From Micromonospora polyrhachis (GTDB lineage: Bacteria; Actinomycetota; Actinomycetes; Mycobacteriales; Micromonosporaceae), in the NCBI RefSeq assembly GCF_014203835.1, contig NZ_JACHJW010000001.1:6522501-6586500 (forward strand): a stretch of DNA of 64,000 bases, written 5' to 3'. The notes beneath the pieces are model-generated. The model did no database searches. It was given only the letters and a program-made list of their open reading frames with translations, and had not been told where the DNA came from. The translations under genes were made by a program, and so were the position numbers. Of this stretch, positions 20,315-31,095 are shown piece by piece. How positions within the stretch are numbered: position 1 is the stretch's first letter; every line of letters starts with the position of its first letter.

Positions 20315-23300
20315 ATGCGCGACCGGTGGATGACGACCGTCGCACTGGTAACAACAACGACCCTGGTCGCCAGTTTCCTCGTGGCTACGCCGTCGACTGC
20401 GCGTCCGAACGACTCACAGCGGGCTGCCGCCACACCGTCCCCGGGGCCGTCCGTGACCGGCGTCAAACCGTCATCGACCCGGTTCGTGACACCGAGGGAC
20501 GCAGCCAAGAGCAGCTATCGGCCCAGCCGAGTCAACTGGCCGGCGGCGTCTGCGGCCGACGTGTCACTGGCCCGACCTGCTGCCCTCGGCGCTGTGGGTG
20601 CCAAGGTGCGCGTGGGGAAGACGCCAGTTTGGGTGCAGCCGGTGGTGCGGACCAACGACCGAGCAGGCTCCCAGCGAGTCGGCGTACGGTTGCTGGACCG
20701 TGCGGCGGCCACGGCCGCCGGGATCGACGGTGTCCTCTTCTCCCTGACACCGGAGCAAGGGGCAGCGGGAGCCGGGACGGTACGTGTCGGTATCGACTAC
20801 GCGAACTTCGCCGAAGCCTACGGTGGAAACTACGGCTCCCGGCTACGGATGGTCCGGCTGCCCGCCTGCGCCCTCACCACCCCAAATGCGACGGTGTGTC
20901 GAACGGCCGAGTCTCTCCCGTCGAGTAACGACCCGGCGAGTCAGACGGTTGCCACCGAGATCCAGATGACCGGCTCGACAACCGCCGAGGCGGTCGTGAT
21001 GGCGGCAGTGGCATCGGCGGGTGACGAGGGTGGCAAGGGCGGTACCTACGCCGCGACCGACCTGAAGCCCGCTGGCTCGTGGACCGGCGGCGGCAGCAAC
21101 GGATCGTTCAGCTACTCCTACCCCGTCACGGTGCCCCCGGCCGCCTCGGATCTGGTGCCGGCGGTGGCGTTGTCCTACGACTCGAGCGGTGTGGACGGTC
21201 AGACGGCGTCGACCAATGCCCAGGCGTCCTGGGCCGGTGACGGCTGGTCCACGCCACGTTCATACGTTGAGCAGACCTTCGTCTCCTGCCAGGACGATCC
21301 AGGGGGCAAGGCGTCGCCCGTGAAGACCTACGATCGGTGCTATACCGGTCCGATTCTGACGTTGTCGCTCAACGGGTCTTCGTCGGCGCTGGTCTGGGAC
21401 GCTGACAAGGAGGTATGGAAACCGGAGTCGGACAACGGTTCGGTCATTACCCGGGTGACCAACTCGAACAACGGCAGCGGCACCTACCACACCGACTACT
21501 GGCGGGTGACGCAGCGCGACGGCACGGTGTACGAGTTCGGTCGTAACCGGCTGCCGGGCTGGTCCGCTGGTAAGGCGGAGACGAAGTCGGTGGACCACAC
21601 CCCCGTCTATTCGCCGCACTCGGGCGATCCGTGCTACAACTCGGCCGGCTTCTCCTCGTCGGTCTGCACCATGGCGTACCGGTGGAACCTGGACTACGTC
21701 ACCGACCTGCACGGCAACGCGATGGCCTACTACTACAAGCAGGCCACCAACTACTACGGCCGAAACAAGGGCGCTACCGACGTCTCGTACGTACGGGACA
21801 GTTGGCTGGAGCGGATCGACTACGGCTTCACCGACGGTGGGGCCTACGGCACCCCGCCGAACCAGGTCGTCTTCGCCACCGGCCCCCGCTGTGTGGCGGC
21901 CACCTGCGAGCCGCTGAACTCCTCGACCAAGGCGAACTGGCCGGACGTACCGTACGACCTGGTCTGCAACCAGGGCACCGACTGTGACGACTGGAGCCCG
22001 GCGTTCTTCTCCACCGTCCGGCTGACCTCGATCACCACGCAGCAGTACAACACGGCGACGTCCGCCTATGAGCCGGTCGACTCCCACGCCCTGGCGCACA
22101 CCATGCCGCCGACCGGGGACGGCACCTCGCCCACCCTGTGGCTGACCTCGATCACCCGTACCGGTCACGACACCAGCGCGGGCGGGTCCGCCTCGGCGAT
22201 CGCGCTGCCCTCGGTGTCGTTCACCGGCATCAAGCTGGCCAACCGGGTCGATGCGGTGACCGGCGGGCTGCCCGCCTTCTATCGCCAGCGGATCGAGACG
22301 ATCACCACCGAGACCGGCTCGGTGATCACCGCCAGCTATGAGCTGCCCCAGCCATGTACCGCTCCGGTCTCGCTCGACCCGGCGACGAACACACGATCCT
22401 GCTATCCGGTCTACTGGACCCCGGACGGCTACACCGCGCAGTTCCGGGACTGGTTCAACAAGTACGCGGTCACCCGGGTCACCAGCACCGACCCGACCGG
22501 CGGGGCACCCGCGTTGTCCAGCAACTACGAGTACCTCGATGGTGCCGCCTGGCGCTACGACGAGAACGAGGTCGTCAAGGCCAAGTACCGCACCTACGGA
22601 CAATTCCGGGGGTACGCCAAGGTCAGGACCCGCAACGGCGACGGGGTCAACGACCGGAAGACCCTCTCAGAGGCCATCTACTACCGGGGCATGTCGAAGA
22701 ACAACAACACCACCGTAGTGAACGTGACCGACTCCGCCGGTGGGGTCCACGAGGACCACGAGCAACTCGCCGGACGGGAGTTGGAGACCACGACCCACCT
22801 CGGTGACGGTGGCCCGGTCGATTCGTCCACCATCACGTCGTACTGGATATCACCGGCGGTCGCCTCGCGGGCCCGGACCGGACTGCCGGCCCTGACCGCC
22901 ACCTGGGTCGAGCCGATCAAGACCTACAGTCGGCAGGCGGTGACGGGCGGCGAGGCCACGACCTGGCGGTACACCGAGACCGACCAGTCGTACGACGCCG
23001 ATCCGGCCAGCGCCACCTTCGGGCTACTCAAGCACACCTACACCCACACCGTTCCGACCGACGCCGCCTACGACCAGTGCACCTCGCTCACGTATGCCGC
23101 GGTCAACATCGATAGGAACCTGGTCGGGCTGGTCAGCCAGACCGAGACGGTGGCTGTTGCGTGCGGCGGGTTCACCCAGGGCACCCCGGCATCGGTCCCC
23201 GGCAGCGTCAACACGCTCACCGCGCCGGCCAGCGTCGACCGGCCTGCCCAGGTCGTCAAGCACGAACGCACCTACTACGACGACGACGAGGACTTCGACA

Positions 23301-26300
23301 CGACGTTCCCGCAGGCCACCGCCCCAGCCAAGGGCGACGTGACCATGACCCGAGTGGCCGCCGGCTGGTCCTCCGGGGCCTACAGCTACCAGACCGATAC
23401 GCGGTCGACGTACGACTCGTACGGTCGGGTGGTCGACGCATACGACGCCATCGGCAACAAGGACACCACGGTCTACACGATGAATGCGGTCGGACTGACC
23501 ACCGGCACGTCGGATACCAATCCACTGGAGCATGAGACGTCCACAACGATCAGCCCTCGACGTGGGCTGACTTTGACCACCACCGACGCCAATGGTGTCG
23601 TCGCGCGGCAGCAGTACGACGCCCTCGGCCGAGTGACCTCGGTCTGGCTCAACTCCCGGGCAACCACCACACCGGCCAACCACAAGTTCACCTACACGGT
23701 CTCGAAGACCGGCGTGACCGGGGTGACGACCGAGCAGTTGACCAACGAGGGGAAGTATCGTTCCTCCGTCACGATCTATGACGCGTTGCTGCGACCTCGA
23801 CAGACGCAGGCGACGACTCCGCAAGCCGGACGAATGATCACCGATACCTTCTACGACACCCGGGGCTGGACCCGTGCCACATACAACGGTTGGTGGGACC
23901 CGGTGACGACTCCGGTGGTCGGCGCTCCGGCGACGGCCGTGGACCTGGTCGAGAAGGTGCCCAACCAGACCTTCAACACCTACGACGGCCTCGGCCGAGC
24001 CGTGATTAGTGCTGCCGCCAAGAACGGCGTCACCGTTTCGACCACCACGACTGTCTACAACGGTGACCGGACCACCGTCATCCCGCCGGTCGGGGGTGTT
24101 GTGAAGTCGACCGTGACCGATCCACTTGGCCGGACGAAGGAGCTGCACGAGTATTCCGTGCTGCCCACCCTGAACACCCCGACGGACACCTTCACCGGGA
24201 TCTTCACGGTGACCGGGGGGACCGCGACGATCAGCCGGTACGGCTACGACCAGCGGGGCAACCAGACCACCCTTACCGACGCCCAGGGCAACATCTGGAC
24301 CTCGACCTACGACCTGCTTGGCCGGTTGACCAGCAAGGACGACCCGGACGCCGGGGGCAGCAGCATGGTCTACGACGCCAACGGCAACGTCGTCCAGAGC
24401 ACCGACGCCCGTAACAAGACCATCTCCTACATCTACGATGCGCTGAACCGTAAGACGGGCGAGTACGCGGCGACGGTCGCCAACCAGTCCGCCGCCAACC
24501 AGCGGGCGAAGTGGGTGTACGACAACGCTGACAACGCCGTCGCCAATATGACCTACCCCATCGGTCAGCTCACCACCACGACCGCCTATTCGGGTGGTCA
24601 GGCGTACACTACGCAGCAGAAGGGGTTCGACGTCTTCGGGAACTCACTCGGCACCACGGTGACCGTCCCGCAGTCCGAAGGACTGCTGGGGGGCAGCTAC
24701 GTCTTCGGTCACAGCTACACGTCGACACTCGGCCTGCCTCTCAAGGACACCTACCCCGCCAAGGGCAGCCTGCCGGCTGAGACTGTGACGCACGGCTATA
24801 CCCCGTTGGACCTACCTCGCTCCCTCGGTGGCCTCGCTCCGTACACGCAGAACACGAGCTACGACGCCTGGGGGCGAGTCACCTTCCAGGCGCTCGGTGG
24901 CCCCACCACCGTGGCAGGGGTAACGAACACCTATGACGACCACACCGGTCGACTCATCCGGCAACTCGTTGACCGACCCGGTACCCCCACGACTTATATT
25001 GATGATCAGCACTACAAGTACGACCTGGCGGGCAACGTCATCAAGAAGACAAGCACCAGGCTCGGTGCCAGCACCCCGTCGGAGACCCAGTGCTACGGCT
25101 ACGACGGCCTGGCCCGCCTGACCGAGGCGTGGACCGCCACCGATGACTGTGCCGTCGTTCCCACCGCCGGCAACCGGTCCATGGTGGGCAACGCCATCGG
25201 GGGCGGTAGCGCGTACTGGACGAGCTGGAGCATCGACGTGCTCGGTAACCGTACACAGCAGGTCGAGCGCAACCTCGCCGGTGGCGCGGATACCGTCACC
25301 ACCTACAGCTACGACGGCAATGGTGGAGGTCAGCCGCACACCCTCACCGGCACCAGTACGACCGGCGGTGAGACCGGGTCGACCAGCTACGCGTACGACG
25401 CTGCCGGCAACACCACCAGCCGCAACGCCGGTCAGGGCAACCAGACGCTTGCCTGGAATGAGGCTGGCAAGCTCACCTCGATCACCGGAGGAACCGGCGG
25501 AGACAGCAGCTTTGTCTACAACGCCGACGGGGAGATCCTGCTACAACGGGAACCGGGCAAGACCACGCTTTACCTACCGGGCCAGCAGCTCACGCTCGAC
25601 ACCGCTGCCAACACGGTGAGCGGGTCGCGATACTACGCCCTGCCGGGCGGCGGCACCTGCATTCGGAGTGGCAGCGGTAGCGACTACACTTTCGCCATCG
25701 CCGATCATCAGGGCACGCCGAGTCTCTACCTCGACTCCACGGGGCAGAACCCGACCTGGCGGCAGTACACGCCGTACGGGGCGGCACGCGGTGCTGACGG
25801 GGCTTATCCCGACAACCGGGGTTTCCTCAACAAGCCGATGAGTCCGAGTGGACTGACGATCGTCGGTGCCCGGGCGTACGACCCTGAGATCGGCCGATTT
25901 ATCTCCGTCGACCCGCTACAGGACACCGGCCAGCCGCAGCAGTGGAACGGCTATTCGTACACCAACAACACCCCGGTCACCCTTAGTGACCCGACCGGAA
26001 TGATCCCTGCTGACTGTCGTGATCACGACTGCTACGGCTACAGTGCGCAAGCGCTCAAGAAGAACGGTGGGGGCTGCAAGTACGGCTGTGGCACCACCAA
26101 GAACAAAGAGTGGGGCAAGAAGAATCGCAAGACGAGCACCAAGGCCAAGCAGGTCAAGGCGCGGTGGCCGAAGGTGCCGGCCACGGATTTGGATGGAAAG
26201 AAGCGCCCTGATGGTCGGGGTGGCCATTGCTTCCTAATGGTCTGTTCGCCCCTGCTGGGACCTAGTGTTGTCCAGTCCCGAACCTGCATCTTTACTTGGT

Positions 26301-26734
26301 GTATTGATTGGAGCACTGGTGATGGTAGAGATGAATGGTGTTGGGATTGCACGTTGCAACCCATTGCAGAAGGGCTGACCGACCTAAAGACTCGCGCGGT
26401 AGAGGGACTGTATGGGGAGGTCAGTGTTTGCTTCCTCGCTTGTGTGGCCGTTCAGGCGAACAGTGACGGTGTTTTCCTCAATGGGGGAGGGCATGGTTGT
26501 TGCAAGGTTGGCGGAACTCTCGGTGTCATGAGTGCGCCTCCGGCAGAACAGCAAGGTATCTCCTATGGCGGATGCCTGGTTTACTATGTGGGCGCCTGTT
26601 ATGCGGGGGGTGAGCGTAAGGGTTCAGGTCCGCCAGATCGTAGTTATTGGCATGGCGGCGGAATCGGGGTCGGGGCCGGGGCGGGCTATTTTGGGGGTGG
26701 TACTTTTTGGAGTCGGCGGCTAATCGATTGGTGA
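20315..26734 (+). CDS. RHS/YD-repeat polymorphic toxin with Cys-rich C-terminal domain
   Basis: About 2139 residues. Signal peptide MRDRWMTTVALVTTTTLVAS, then a SpvB/TcdB-like region (FSYSYPVTVPPAASDLVPAV), many YD repeats (for example YDALGRVTSVW, YDLLGRLTSKDDPD, YDLAGNVIKKTS), and the conserved RHS core boundary (GLTIVGARAYDPEIGRF, then NTPVTLSDPTGM, about 1850-1897). After the core, a unique tip of about 242 residues holds 16 cysteines and a Gly-rich end (GGGIGVGAGAGYFGGG). Base composition becomes AT-richer over this tip, as expected for exchanged toxin cassettes. The frame is open from 20207; ATG 20315 gives the best signal peptide (ATG 20291 is possible). I recognise no catalytic motif in the tip. 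Confidence 0.93.
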   Translation: MRDRWMTTVALVTTTTLVASFLVATPSTARPNDSQRAAATPSPGPSVTGVKPSSTRFVTPRDAAKSSYRPSRVNWPAASAADVSLARPAALGAVGAKVRVGKTPVWVQPVVRTNDRAGSQRVGVRLLDRAAATAAGIDGVLFSLTPEQGAAGAGTVRVGIDYANFAEAYGGNYGSRLRMVRLPACALTTPNATVCRTAESLPSSNDPASQTVATEIQMTGSTTAEAVVMAAVASAGDEGGKGGTYAATDLKPAGSWTGGGSNGSFSYSYPVTVPPAASDLVPAVALSYDSSGVDGQTASTNAQASWAGDGWSTPRSYVEQTFVSCQDDPGGKASPVKTYDRCYTGPILTLSLNGSSSALVWDADKEVWKPESDNGSVITRVTNSNNGSGTYHTDYWRVTQRDGTVYEFGRNRLPGWSAGKAETKSVDHTPVYSPHSGDPCYNSAGFSSSVCTMAYRWNLDYVTDLHGNAMAYYYKQATNYYGRNKGATDVSYVRDSWLERIDYGFTDGGAYGTPPNQVVFATGPRCVAATCEPLNSSTKANWPDVPYDLVCNQGTDCDDWSPAFFSTVRLTSITTQQYNTATSAYEPVDSHALAHTMPPTGDGTSPTLWLTSITRTGHDTSAGGSASAIALPSVSFTGIKLANRVDAVTGGLPAFYRQRIETITTETGSVITASYELPQPCTAPVSLDPATNTRSCYPVYWTPDGYTAQFRDWFNKYAVTRVTSTDPTGGAPALSSNYEYLDGAAWRYDENEVVKAKYRTYGQFRGYAKVRTRNGDGVNDRKTLSEAIYYRGMSKNNNTTVVNVTDSAGGVHEDHEQLAGRELETTTHLGDGGPVDSSTITSYWISPAVASRARTGLPALTATWVEPIKTYSRQAVTGGEATTWRYTETDQSYDADPASATFGLLKHTYTHTVPTDAAYDQCTSLTYAAVNIDRNLVGLVSQTETVAVACGGFTQGTPASVPGSVNTLTAPASVDRPAQVVKHERTYYDDDEDFDTTFPQATAPAKGDVTMTRVAAGWSSGAYSYQTDTRSTYDSYGRVVDAYDAIGNKDTTVYTMNAVGLTTGTSDTNPLEHETSTTISPRRGLTLTTTDANGVVARQQYDALGRVTSVWLNSRATTTPANHKFTYTVSKTGVTGVTTEQLTNEGKYRSSVTIYDALLRPRQTQATTPQAGRMITDTFYDTRGWTRATYNGWWDPVTTPVVGAPATAVDLVEKVPNQTFNTYDGLGRAVISAAAKNGVTVSTTTTVYNGDRTTVIPPVGGVVKSTVTDPLGRTKELHEYSVLPTLNTPTDTFTGIFTVTGGTATISRYGYDQRGNQTTLTDAQGNIWTSTYDLLGRLTSKDDPDAGGSSMVYDANGNVVQSTDARNKTISYIYDALNRKTGEYAATVANQSAANQRAKWVYDNADNAVANMTYPIGQLTTTTAYSGGQAYTTQQKGFDVFGNSLGTTVTVPQSEGLLGGSYVFGHSYTSTLGLPLKDTYPAKGSLPAETVTHGYTPLDLPRSLGGLAPYTQNTSYDAWGRVTFQALGGPTTVAGVTNTYDDHTGRLIRQLVDRPGTPTTYIDDQHYKYDLAGNVIKKTSTRLGASTPSETQCYGYDGLARLTEAWTATDDCAVVPTAGNRSMVGNAIGGGSAYWTSWSIDVLGNRTQQVERNLAGGADTVTTYSYDGNGGGQPHTLTGTSTTGGETGSTSYAYDAAGNTTSRNAGQGNQTLAWNEAGKLTSITGGTGGDSSFVYNADGEILLQREPGKTTLYLPGQQLTLDTAANTVSGSRYYALPGGGTCIRSGSGSDYTFAIADHQGTPSLYLDSTGQNPTWRQYTPYGAARGADGAYPDNRGFLNKPMSPSGLTIVGARAYDPEIGRFISVDPLQDTGQPQQWNGYSYTNNTPVTLSDPTGMIPADCRDHDCYGYSAQALKKNGGGCKYGCGTTKNKEWGKKNRKTSTKAKQVKARWPKVPATDLDGKKRPDGRGGHCFLMVCSPLLGPSVVQSRTCIFTWCIDWSTGDGRDEWCWDCTLQPIAEGLTDLKTRAVEGLYGEVSVCFLACVAVQANSDGVFLNGGGHGCCKVGGTLGVMSAPPAEQQGISYGGCLVYYVGACYAGGERKGSGPPDRSYWHGGGIGVGAGAGYFGGGTFWSRRLIDW

Positions 26735-27018
26735 TCTACGATTTAATTATCCATGATGAAGGGCGTGCAACGTCCGAGGATCCGATACAATCTCTTTTCC
26801 TGGGGCTGTTTGTCGTGGTCTTTACTGTTGCTCTCTCGCTTGTCTCAATCAATGAGCTGAGGAGAGGTGGAGGAAGGGTAGAGTCTTCGTGGTTGAGTCC
26901 GCTTAGGCAGCTCCGGCAGTATCCGAAGTATTCTTTGACCATACTTGCTGTTTTGTTTATTGCGGGAGTCGTTGCCGTCGTTCAAGGTGTATATTATCTG
27001 ATTCTGGGTGTGGAGTAG
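26731..27018 (+). CDS. Small membrane protein, candidate immunity to the RHS tip
   Basis: A 95-residue protein whose GTG (26731) overlaps the toxin TGA as GTGA, so it is translated together with the toxin. Two membrane segments: SLFLGLFVVVFTVALSLVSI and SLTILAVLFIAGVVAVVQGV, with a basic loop between. Low GC like the toxin tip. Position, coupling and composition are those of an immunity gene; a membrane-located immunity protein suggests the toxin acts on membranes. This is inference; no family is recognised. Confidence 0.65.
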   Translation: MIYDLIIHDEGRATSEDPIQSLFLGLFVVVFTVALSLVSINELRRGGGRVESSWLSPLRQLRQYPKYSLTILAVLFIAGVVAVVQGVYYLILGVE

Positions 27019-27126
27019 TTTGCTTGTTTAGTTATGGTGGTCGCGACCTTGTGGATGGGTTTCTGAGGGGCTGAATTGTTCGATCGAGGCGGTTATGGCT
27101 GGCTACCGTGCGTGGCCGAGTTGGGC

Positions 27127-28101
27127 TAGCCTCGGCCCTTCGTTAAGGGTTGTCCAAGGAGTGGGCCGGAAACAAGGAAGTGCCTTCTGATCAGGGAAAA
27201 TAGGACTTGCTGAGGGTCCGATGTTCCTGTCACGGAAGGCACTTGCCGGGTGAAGGCTACCGCAACACGTCCGAAGATCATGGTGACCGGCGGTGGGCGG
27301 GGCGTGGTCGGGCACGCGGGTGCCCGTTTGCTCGCCGATCTGGCCGACGTAACAGGGTTGACCAGCGCGTTCGGTGAGGCCTTGACCGGGCTGCGCCAGC
27401 GGCAGCGGCGGGGCGGGCACGATCCGGGCCGGATCGCCGTGGACCTGGCGGTGATGCTCGCCGATGGTGGTGAGGCCATCGCCGATCTGGCGATACTGCG
27501 TAACGAGGCCGTCCTGTTCGGGCCGGTCGCGTCTGATGCGACCGCGTGGCGGCTGTTGTCCCGACTGGACGAGCCGATGCTGGCCGGTCTACGTGCCGCG
27601 CGGGCACGCGCCCGTGAAGTCGCCTGGGCCCAGCACGCCGAGGTGAACGGTGACCTGCCGCAGCCGATGGCGGCCGGCCAGCAGGCCGAGGGTCTGGTCC
27701 TGGACATCGACGCGACCATCGTGATCTGCCACTCGGAGAAGGAATCGGCGACCCGTACCTGGAAGAAGACGTTCGGGTTCTACCCGGTGCGCCGTGAGGC
27801 GCTGTTGACGGAGACCTACGTGAACGCGCCGAGGTCTGCGAGATCACCGGCCTGTTCGACACGGCCGGCTGGCCTGAGGGCACCCGATTCCTCGTCCGCC
27901 GCGAACGCCCACACCCCGGCGCCCAACTGACCTTGTTCGACACCATCAAAGGCTGGCGGCACCAAGTCGTGGCCACCGACACCCCACCCGGCAACGGCAG
28001 CATCCAACACCTCGAAGCCCGACACCGCGCCCACGCCCGCGTCGAAGACCGCATCCGCACCGGCAAAACCACCGGCTTCGGCCGATTCCCGTCCCGGAAC
28101 T
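27127..28101 (+). mobile_element. IS1380-family element, truncated at its right end
   Basis: The transposase frame (27250 on) and an upstream inverted pair AAGTGCCTTC (27178-27187) / GAAGGCACTT (27235-27244) are typical of IS1380 relatives. The left boundary is approximate. The right part is missing because the ISL3 element begins at 28102 and IS1380 sequence does not resume after it. Confidence 0.7.
27250..28101 (+). pseudogene. IS1380-family transposase remnant
   Basis: GTG 27250 opens a frame of about 190 residues matching the N-terminal part of IS1380 transposases (GLVLDIDATIV, then TRTWKKTFGFYP). After about 27785 the middle of the gene is missing and the recognisable C-terminal part continues in another frame (FLVRRERPHPGAQLTLFDT, HRAHARVEDRIRTGK) until 28101. 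Full-length relatives have about 460 residues. The gene therefore has an internal deletion with frameshift and a 3' truncation by the ISL3 insertion. Confidence 0.8.
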
Positions 28102-29776
28102 GGGCTCTGTCGCCGATCTTGTGATGTGGACAGTTCCATGCCGGGTAGGGCAGGCTCGTTGATCATGTTTGGCGTGTTCGCTTGTGGAGCAGTTACTGCC
28201 GCATCTGTCGGGTCTGTCGATCGAAGCTGTTGAGCATCGTGACGGCGTGGTGGTGCTGTCGGGTCGGGCTCGGGCCGCGACCGCGCGGTGCGGCCGTTGC
28301 CAGCAGCGGTCGGGCAGGGTTCATGGGCGTTATCAGCGGCGGCTGCGGGATGTCGCGATAGCCGGAACGGCGTTGCTGCTTGAGGTGCAGGTCCGGCGGT
28401 CTCGCTGCGAGAACACCGGTTGCCCGGCGAAGACGTTCGCCGAGCAGATCGATGGGCTGACCGCGCCGCATGCGCGGTTGACGCCGGGGCTGCGCGGCAT
28501 GCTCACGCAGATCGGACTGGCGCTGGCGGGCCGGGCCGGTTCTCGGCTGGCGTCGGTGATCGGGGCCCCTGCGGGCCGCGACACGTTGTTGCGGCTGGTC
28601 AAGGCATTACCTGACCCGCTGATGCCGCCGATCACGGTGCTCGGCGTTGATGATTTCGCGTTCCGCAGAGGGCGTCACTACGGCACCGTGCTAATCGATA
28701 TGATCAGCCACCGTCCGGTTGACATGTTCGACGGCCGTGACGGCGCCAGCCTCGCCACGTGGCTGCGGCAGCACCCCGAAGTTGAGGTGATCTGCCGCGA
28801 CCGCGCCGGCGGCTATGGCGAAGGTGCCCGCACCGGCGCCCCGGACGCGGTTCAGGTCGCGGACCGGTTCCACCTCTGGCAGAACCTGGGCCAGGCGGTC
28901 GAGAAGACCGTCAACGCGCACCGGTCCCGGCTCGTCGCCCCGGCACCGCCACCAGCCGACGACACCATGCCCGCCGAGGTGCAGCCGCTACCCGAGAAGA
29001 AGATCGTGACCCGCCTTCGTGAACACCACGTCGCTGTTCACGGACTGGCCGCTCAGGGATTGAACAAGTCGGCGATCGGCCGCAAGCTCGGTTTGCACCG
29101 GGCCACGGTCCGCAAATACCTGAACGCCACCAGCGTCGCCGAGTTGACCGTTGTTACCGAGCAACGCGCGCACCTGGTCGACGACTACGTCGCCTACCTG
29201 CACCAGCGCTGGAACGAAGGAGAACGCAACGCCACCGGACTGTTCCGTGAAATCAAACAGCAGGGTTATCCCGGCGGGGAACTGGCCGTTCAGCGTTACC
29301 TACGCCGCTTCCGCAAAGGCCTCGGCCACGCCCCGCGACCCGGCCCGAAACCATCATCAGTGCGGCAGGTCACCTCATGGATCATGACCCACCCCGACGA
29401 CCTCGACCCCCGCAACACCGCCAAGCTGCGCGAGGTTCGCAACCGCGATCGGGACCTGAACCGGCTGGTCCAACACGTGCGAGCCTTCGCAGTCATGATG
29501 ACCGGCCGACACGGCGAGCGCCTCGACGCATGGATCACCGCCGTCGAACACGACACCCTCACGCCCCTGGCCGGATTCGCCCGGAACCTACGCCGTGACC
29601 TCGACGCCGTCCGCAACGGCCTGACCCTGCCGCACAGCTCCGGCCCGGTCGAAGGCAACATCAACCGCATCAAGATGATCAAACGCCAGATGTTCGGCCG
29701 CGCCGGCCTCGACCTACTTCGCAAACGCGTCCTACTCACGCGCTGAGGCATCTTCACAAAACCGGCGACAGAGCCC
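28102..29776 (+). mobile_element. ISL3-family insertion sequence, apparently intact
   Basis: Terminal inverted repeats GGGCTCTGTCGCCGATCTTG (28102-28121) and CAAAACCGGCGACAGAGCCC (29757-29776) match at 18 of 20 positions; length 1675 bp with one full transposase. The flanking 8-mers (CCGGAACT left, CACAGTGG right) differ, so no target duplication remains, consistent with a later deletion or recombination at one side. Confidence 0.88.
28169..29746 (+). CDS. ISL3-family transposase
   Basis: A 525-residue transposase: zinc-ribbon N-terminus (CGRCQQRSGRV, CENTGCPAKTF), DDE catalytic domain with ITVLGVDDFAFRRG (first Asp), EVICRDRAGGYGEGA (second Asp), an inserted helix-turn-helix stretch (LNKSAIGRKLGLHRATVRKYL), and the C-terminal Glu in GPVEGNINRIKMIKRQMFG. 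Start codon is TTG 28169 or GTG 28184; the latter fits the family N-terminus. Complete and in frame, so the element may still move. Confidence 0.93.
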   Translation: MACSLVEQLLPHLSGLSIEAVEHRDGVVVLSGRARAATARCGRCQQRSGRVHGRYQRRLRDVAIAGTALLLEVQVRRSRCENTGCPAKTFAEQIDGLTAPHARLTPGLRGMLTQIGLALAGRAGSRLASVIGAPAGRDTLLRLVKALPDPLMPPITVLGVDDFAFRRGRHYGTVLIDMISHRPVDMFDGRDGASLATWLRQHPEVEVICRDRAGGYGEGARTGAPDAVQVADRFHLWQNLGQAVEKTVNAHRSRLVAPAPPPADDTMPAEVQPLPEKKIVTRLREHHVAVHGLAAQGLNKSAIGRKLGLHRATVRKYLNATSVAELTVVTEQRAHLVDDYVAYLHQRWNEGERNATGLFREIKQQGYPGGELAVQRYLRRFRKGLGHAPRPGPKPSSVRQVTSWIMTHPDDLDPRNTAKLREVRNRDRDLNRLVQHVRAFAVMMTGRHGERLDAWITAVEHDTLTPLAGFARNLRRDLDAVRNGLTLPHSSGPVEGNINRIKMIKRQMFGRAGLDLLRKRVLLTR

Positions 29777-31095
29777 CACAGTGGTGTGTCGCGTGGCGAG
29801 GTAGGGACGAAGCTCCGATAGGACGAGGTCTTCTCATGGATCTTGTCTTCAACGGAGCTTCGTCGTGGTGCAATGTGTCATGTCCGACGCTGATGTGGCG
29901 TCGGTTGCGGGTGTTCCGGTAGCTCAGGCGTACGCTGACCTGCTGGAGTTGCTGTCCGGGGTGTCCGACGGCCGGTCGTCGCAGGGCCGGGATCATCCGG
30001 CGGCGGTGGTGTTGGCGCTGGTCGCGGCGGCGACGGTGGCGGGTTGGGTGGCCGACGTGCCACAACCCGCGTTGACCGACTTGTACCTACGCGCCGGTGT
30101 GCTGCCGGCGGGTCGGCCGTCGCGGTCAACGCTGTGGCGGGTGCGCACCGATACCGATCCGCAGGACCTGGACACCGCGATCGGGGCCTGGACGACGGCC
30201 CGCCGATCGGGTCTCGATCCGGCCGCCAAGGCTCTGCCCGAGAACGATCCGGCACCGCAGTCCGCACCGGCTGACCTGGTCCGCTTGGACGGCAAGACCG
30301 TCTGCGGCGCCGTCGATGCCGACGGGCAACAACTACACCTGCTCGCGGCGTTGGCCGGTGGCGTCGAGCCCGGCACACCGGCGGTGGTGATCGGACAGGT
30401 CGACGTCGCCGGGGCCAAGACCAACGAGCCGGCCCGTGCCCGGGGACCTGCTCGAGACCCTCGACCTCGACGGCAGGACCGTCACCGCGGACGCGTTGCA
30501 CACCGTCAAGGCCACCGCCGAACTCATCCACGCCCGCAGCGGCCATTTCCTGTTCCCGGTCAAGGAGAACCGGCGGGCCCTGTTCGACGCCCTCAACACG
30601 CTGCCCTTGCCAAGTGCGCCGGTCGCCGCCAGTCGCATCGATACCAGCCACGGACGGATCACCCGGCGCACGATCCAGGTCCTGCCCGCCCCGCCCGGCC
30701 TACCATTTCCCCACGTCAACCAGGTCTGGCTGATCGAACGCTACGTCACCGACGCCGCCGGTCGGCACCTCAGCGCCGCCGCCCAGCTCGGCGTGGCCAG
30801 CCACACCCCCGAGCAGGCCACACCCGCCCAGATCGCCGCCTTCAACCAGCGCCACTGGGCCATCGAATCGCTGCACTGGATCAGATACACCTGCTACCGC
30901 GAAGACGCCAGCCGAGTCCGTACCCGCAACGGACCCCGCGTCCTGGCCTCCATACGCAACCTGGCCATCAACGCCCTCCGCCTGGCCGGACGCTGCGACA
31001 TCACCGAAGCCACCCGCTGGGCCAGTCGCAACATGACAGACCCTTCACCATCCTCGGACTCGCATCATGGTCTCGAAACGCCCGTGCCCGTGCAA
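29777..31095 (+). mobile_element. ISAs1-family element, decayed
   Basis: It abuts the right end of the ISL3 element. A 12-bp inverted pair GACGAAGCTCCG (29806-29817) / CGGAGCTTCGTC (29853-29864) precedes the transposase start. Both outer boundaries are approximate; I could not identify convincing terminal repeats. The right end lies within about 70 bp of the pup start. Confidence 0.65.

Noticed and set aside
28169-28183. TTG start of the ISL3 transposase
   Set aside because: Kept as the feature boundary, but GTG 28184 fits the family better; neither can be proven from sequence.
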